DNA from: JBHJGU01 sp050331475
GTDB taxonomy: Bacteria > Pseudomonadota > Alphaproteobacteria > Caulobacterales > Maricaulaceae
Reading direction: 5' to 3'
NCBI GenBank assembly: GCA_050331475.1
Contig: JBHJGU010000124.1
Location: 1-62,683, forward strand
DNA length: 62,683 bases
Shown in pieces: positions 60,044 through 62,683 of the stretch. The translations under genes were made by a program, and so were the position numbers. Numbering within the stretch: the first letter of the stretch is position 1; each line of letters begins with the position of its first letter. Below the pieces are notes generated by a model. That model worked only from the letters and a program-made list of their open reading frames with translations, had not been told where the DNA came from and made no database searches.

Positions 60044-60898
60044 AGCTGGCAAATTATCGATTAGCCGGGTTCGCCCAAGCCAGGCCGCGCCTAAGACCCG
60101 CGCCGGGCGGTCGACAACGGCCTCAAATGCGGACAAGTCGGCCGCATCGCGCACCGCCACGTAATCGACCGACGAAAAGCCTGCGGCTTGCAGCGCCCTC
60201 ACCGCATCCGCTTCGATTCGCGCCGCCGGCTCGCCCGGTGCGGCGCGGCTAGCCGCCTCGGCTAAAACACGATTGAGCCGGCTGGCGATCGCGCGCTCAG
60301 CCGCGCTGAGATAGGCGTTGCGCGAGGACATCGCCAAGCCGTCGGGTTCACGCAAGGTCGGCCCGGTCCGGATCTCCACGCCAAGGTCGAGGTCCGCCAC
60401 CAGCCGTTTGACCACCAAGCATTGCTGGAAATCTTTCTCGCCAACCACCGCCACATCCGGGCGCACTTGGTTGAACAGCTTCGTCACGACGGTGGCGACG
60501 CCGGCGAAGAAATCCGGGCGAAAATCAGTCTCCAGCCCCAAAGCCGGACCCTCTAATCGGATGGTGGTCGCGAAGCCTTTCGGATACATCACGCGCGCGT
60601 CGGGCGCATAAAGCAGGTCGCAGCCACGCGCCGCCAACAGCGCGGCGTCTTGGTCAAGCGTGCGCGGATACGCGGCGAAGTCTTCTCCCGGGGCGAATTG
60701 AGCGGGATTGACGAACAAGCTCACAACCACCCGATCGGCCTGCGCCCGCGCCTGATCGAGCAAGGATAGATGTCCCTCATGCAAAGCGCCCATGGTGGGG
60801 ACAAATCCGATCCGCAAACCGTCCGCGCGCCAGGGACGGAGGGCTTGCGCCAAGGCGTTCGGCGTTTGAACGAGGGGCAGGGGAGTGGCGGCGGTCAT
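60023..60898 (-). CDS. panC: Pantothenate synthetase
   Basis: ATP-dependent joining of pantoate and beta-alanine. 291 residues. Nucleotidyl-transferase motifs: GFVPTMGALHEGHLSLLDQA with HxGH near residue 40, VVSLFVNPAQFAPGEDFAAYPR near 58, VVGEKDFQQ near 150 and the KMSKS-like AMSSRNAYLSAAE near 190. Caulobacter keeps panC next to mipZ, as here. Start ATG at 60898; AAAGGA precedes it. Confidence 0.95.
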   Translation of the reverse strand: MTAATPLPLVQTPNALAQALRPWRADGLRIGFVPTMGALHEGHLSLLDQARAQADRVVVSLFVNPAQFAPGEDFAAYPRTLDQDAALLAARGCDLLYAPDARVMYPKGFATTIRLEGPALGLETDFRPDFFAGVATVVTKLFNQVRPDVAVVGEKDFQQCLVVKRLVADLDLGVEIRTGPTLREPDGLAMSSRNAYLSAAERAIASRLNRVLAEAASRAAPGEPAARIEADAVRALQAAGFSSVDYVAVRDAADLSAFEAVVDRPARVLGAAWLGRTRLIDNLPALPGAKF

Positions 60899-60971
60899 GG
60901 CGGTCCTTTGAAGGCGTGCGGGCGGAGTGGTTTAACGCGCCATTTACGCTATGCCCGGCACAAGGATGAAT

Positions 60972-61643
60972 ATGAAGCAATTCTTAGCCCTTCTCGGATG
61001 GCTCGCGTTGAACGGTTGCGCCGGCCAAGCGGACCTGGATGCGCAAGCCGCGCCGGCGAGCGAAACCGCCGATGTGGAGCAAATCGCTGACGCGGTTGTG
61101 GCTCGCTTGCGGCGGTCCGCCGAAGCCGGCGAGATCGACCCTGCGGCGTTAGCGTTGGCGGTCGCCGGCTTGCGCCGCGGCGACGCGCCTCCGGTCGTTG
61201 AACCGGAAGCCGCGGACGCCAGGCCCAACGGACCAGCCGTTGCGACCCCCGCCCTTCCGCCGACCGCGGAAGTGGAACAGGCTGAACCCGAATTCGAACC
61301 GACTGAGCCTGTTCCGGCTCAAGGCGCGTCGGCGAGCGTGGGTTCGGCGAGCGAGGATTTCCCGGGCCGGAGCTTGCTGCACGCTTTGCATCTGGCCTCT
61401 TACCGCACCTTGGCCAACGCCCAATCGGGGTGGCTGGAGCTTGCGGGCGAGCATGGCGATGCGCTGAGCCGTTTGGAGCCCCGCTTGGAGCGGATCGATC
61501 TGGGCGAGCGGGGCGAGTATCTGCGGCTGAAGGCGGGGCCGTTCTACACCCAAGCGGATGCGATGAAAGCGTGTGAGGCGCTGGCCGCCAAGGGCGTATA
61601 CTGCGCACGCACCGATTACACCGGAACTCGGTTGCCCCTCTAA
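60972..61643 (+). CDS. SPOR-domain lipoprotein
   Basis: 223 residues from ATG 60972 with AAGGA upstream (ATG 60951 and 60966 are in frame). Lipobox LNGC in MKQFLALLGWLALNGC. A Pro/acidic low-complexity linker fills about 75-140, and the end SLLHALHLASYRTLANAQSGWLELA together with GEYLRLKAGPFYTQADAMKACEALAAKGVYC is a SPOR-type peptidoglycan-binding domain, which targets proteins to septal, denuded peptidoglycan. Located between panC and mipZ, which fits a division role, by inference only. Confidence 0.8.
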   Translation: MKQFLALLGWLALNGCAGQADLDAQAAPASETADVEQIADAVVARLRRSAEAGEIDPAALALAVAGLRRGDAPPVVEPEAADARPNGPAVATPALPPTAEVEQAEPEFEPTEPVPAQGASASVGSASEDFPGRSLLHALHLASYRTLANAQSGWLELAGEHGDALSRLEPRLERIDLGERGEYLRLKAGPFYTQADAMKACEALAAKGVYCARTDYTGTRLPL

Positions 61644-61716
61644 GCCGGCTCGCAAGGGCTCGCGCGTCGCGATAAGCTTGCCAGCGTCGATTCTCACTTG
61701 AGACGGGCTGGCGCTG

Positions 61717-62646
61717 ATGATTCGGTTTCCCCTCGGCGGGCGCAATAAACCGCCCAAAGTCGCGCCTAAGGCGACGGAAAAGCCTCAAGCCGCTCCGCGA
61801 CTTGCGCCGCGGCCGCCCGGCGCGCCGCCTCACGTCATTGTCGTGGGCAATGAAAAGGGCGGGGCAGGCAAGTCTACCGTCGCCATGCATCTGACTGTAG
61901 CTCTGATGCGCATGGATTTGCGGGTGGGGTGTGTGGATTTGGACCTGCGCCAGCGGACCTTCACGCATTATCTGGAAAACCGCAAAGCGTGGTGCGCGCG
62001 CAACGGGGTCGCCCTACCCATGCCCTCAGCGCCGATCGTCGAGGCGAGCAAAGCGCGCAATCTGGATGAAGCGGAGGTAGAGGAGACCGCGCGCTGGAGT
62101 GAAACGCTCCAGGCTTTGGGCGACGTCGCGGATTTTATCGTGGTGGATAGCCCAGGCAGCGACACCTTCCTGTCCCGCCGCGCCCACTCTTACGCCGACA
62201 CAATCCTGACCCCGGTCAATGACAGCTTCCTCGATTTCGACCTGCTCGCGGTGGTGGACCCGATCACGCTGAAAATCGGTCGGCCGAGCGTTTACAGCGA
62301 AATGGTTTGGGAGGCGCGCAAGATCAAAGCGGTGCGCGATAAGAAACCCGCCGATTGGGTGGTGATGCGCAATCGCATGTCCCCCCTTGAGGCGCGCAAC
62401 AAGCGCCGGGTCGGGGAGGGATTGAGCGCGCTGGCCAAACGGGTGGGGTTTCGCCTAGCGCCGGGCTTTTCCGAGCGCGTGATTTATCGCGAATTATTCC
62501 CCACGGGCCTCACCTTGTTGGACCTAACCGAGGAAGGCTCCACCACGGCGTTCACCATGAGCCATGTCGCCGCCCGCCAGGAGGTTCGCGATTTGCTCAT
62601 CGTCTTGAAATTACCGGGCCTTGAAGGGGCGGCTCTCCGCTTCTAG
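61717..62646 (+). CDS. mipZ: Division-plane ATPase MipZ (ParA/MinD family)
   Basis: 309 residues. Deviant Walker A NEKGGAGKSTVA at about 45-56, VDLDLRQRTFTHYLENRKAW, catalytic-loop DSPGSDTFLSRRAH and VTPVNDSFLDFDLL, with NRMSPLEARNKRRV and GFRLAPGFSERVIYRELFPTGLTLLDL in the second half: the specific MipZ pattern. In Caulobacter MipZ dimers form gradients from the ParB-bound poles and inhibit FtsZ. Here a 37-residue Lys/Pro-rich N-terminal extension precedes the ATPase, which Caulobacter MipZ lacks. Adjacent panC order agrees. Confidence 0.92.
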   Translation: MIRFPLGGRNKPPKVAPKATEKPQAAPRLAPRPPGAPPHVIVVGNEKGGAGKSTVAMHLTVALMRMDLRVGCVDLDLRQRTFTHYLENRKAWCARNGVALPMPSAPIVEASKARNLDEAEVEETARWSETLQALGDVADFIVVDSPGSDTFLSRRAHSYADTILTPVNDSFLDFDLLAVVDPITLKIGRPSVYSEMVWEARKIKAVRDKKPADWVVMRNRMSPLEARNKRRVGEGLSALAKRVGFRLAPGFSERVIYRELFPTGLTLLDLTEEGSTTAFTMSHVAARQEVRDLLIVLKLPGLEGAALRF

Positions 62647-62672
62647 CTTCTCCATCAAGTTTTGGAGCCCCT

Positions 62673-62683
62673 ATGGCGAAACC
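62673..62683 (+). CDS. Start of the next gene, 3' end outside window
   Basis: ATGGCGAA with a preceding GGAG at 62664-62667 looks like a start codon 27 bases after the mipZ stop. Only eleven bases are visible, so nothing can be said about the product. Confidence 0.35.

Overview
The window looks like chromosome of a high-GC alphaproteobacterium of the Caulobacterales type (Hyphomonadaceae, Maricaulaceae or a close relative). The evidence is a MipZ division-site ATPase beside panC, an SpmX polarity protein with its muramidase domain and two C-terminal membrane segments, a MucR/Ros regulator, an LdtR-type MarR regulator, a CBP3 ubiquinol-cytochrome c chaperone, a two-domain cold-shock protein, an NDUFS4-type complex I subunit and a class I polyhydroxyalkanoate synthase. 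Genes are packed with many 1 to 4 base stop/start overlaps. No rRNA, insertion sequence, integrase or CRISPR array was seen.

Layout. 1-2668: end of a valine catabolic operon (acyl-CoA dehydrogenase, 3-hydroxyisobutyryl-CoA hydrolase, mmsB). 2761-4054: regulators ldtR and mucR around a small conserved protein. 4293-10406: one long co-directional run glyA, nrdR, ribD reductase domain, ribE, ribBA-like gene, ribH, nusB, thiL. 10430-13251: an exported protein and the proton-pumping pyrophosphatase hppA, closed by a strong terminator. 13349-17576: bamE, CBP3, plsX, fabH, ihfA, a MerR regulator and tRNA-Pro(GGG). 17627-24983: ctaA, a lipoprotein, rplM-rpsI, argC, phaC and another lipoprotein. 24984-30372: aminotransferase, hom, glpX, recJ and tRNA-Glu. 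30550-37421: a two-domain Csp, a DUF192 protein, a chemoreceptor, tRNA-Pro(TGG), the complex I subunit, tRNA-Arg, mgtE and spmX.

37496-57837: leucine catabolism (ivd, mccB, a methylglutaconyl-CoA hydratase, mccA). Its four genes are split by two accessory blocks. The first block (38682-48300) carries lipoproteins, peptidases, a cyclic-nucleotide-domain patatin and several broken genes: a GNAT, an N-terminally shifted TlpA-like gene plus a tail-only copy of it, and a frameshifted methyltransferase. The second block (49926-54880) begins with a clearly AT-rich foreign segment holding a cut-off gene and a Tiki/ChaN-like protein, then tandem Uma2 genes, a quinone reductase, an ArsC-type reductase, a SOUL protein and a cupin. 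57846-59513: two tandem paralogues of an unusual membrane-anchored family with a Cys-rich YCYC tail. 59606-62683: DUF1489, panC, a SPOR lipoprotein, mipZ and the first bases of the next gene.

How the genes work together. The glyA to thiL run joins one-carbon, ribonucleotide-reductase control, riboflavin and thiamine cofactor metabolism, but by eye it lacks two riboflavin activities: the RibD deaminase domain is absent and the GTP cyclohydrolase II half of RibBA has lost its zinc cysteines. The most novel items are the twin YCYC proteins, the AT-rich island, the PHA synthase with a histone-H1-like N-terminal tail, and the cluster of decayed genes between ivd and mccB. All calls rest on reading the translated sequence; no database search was possible.
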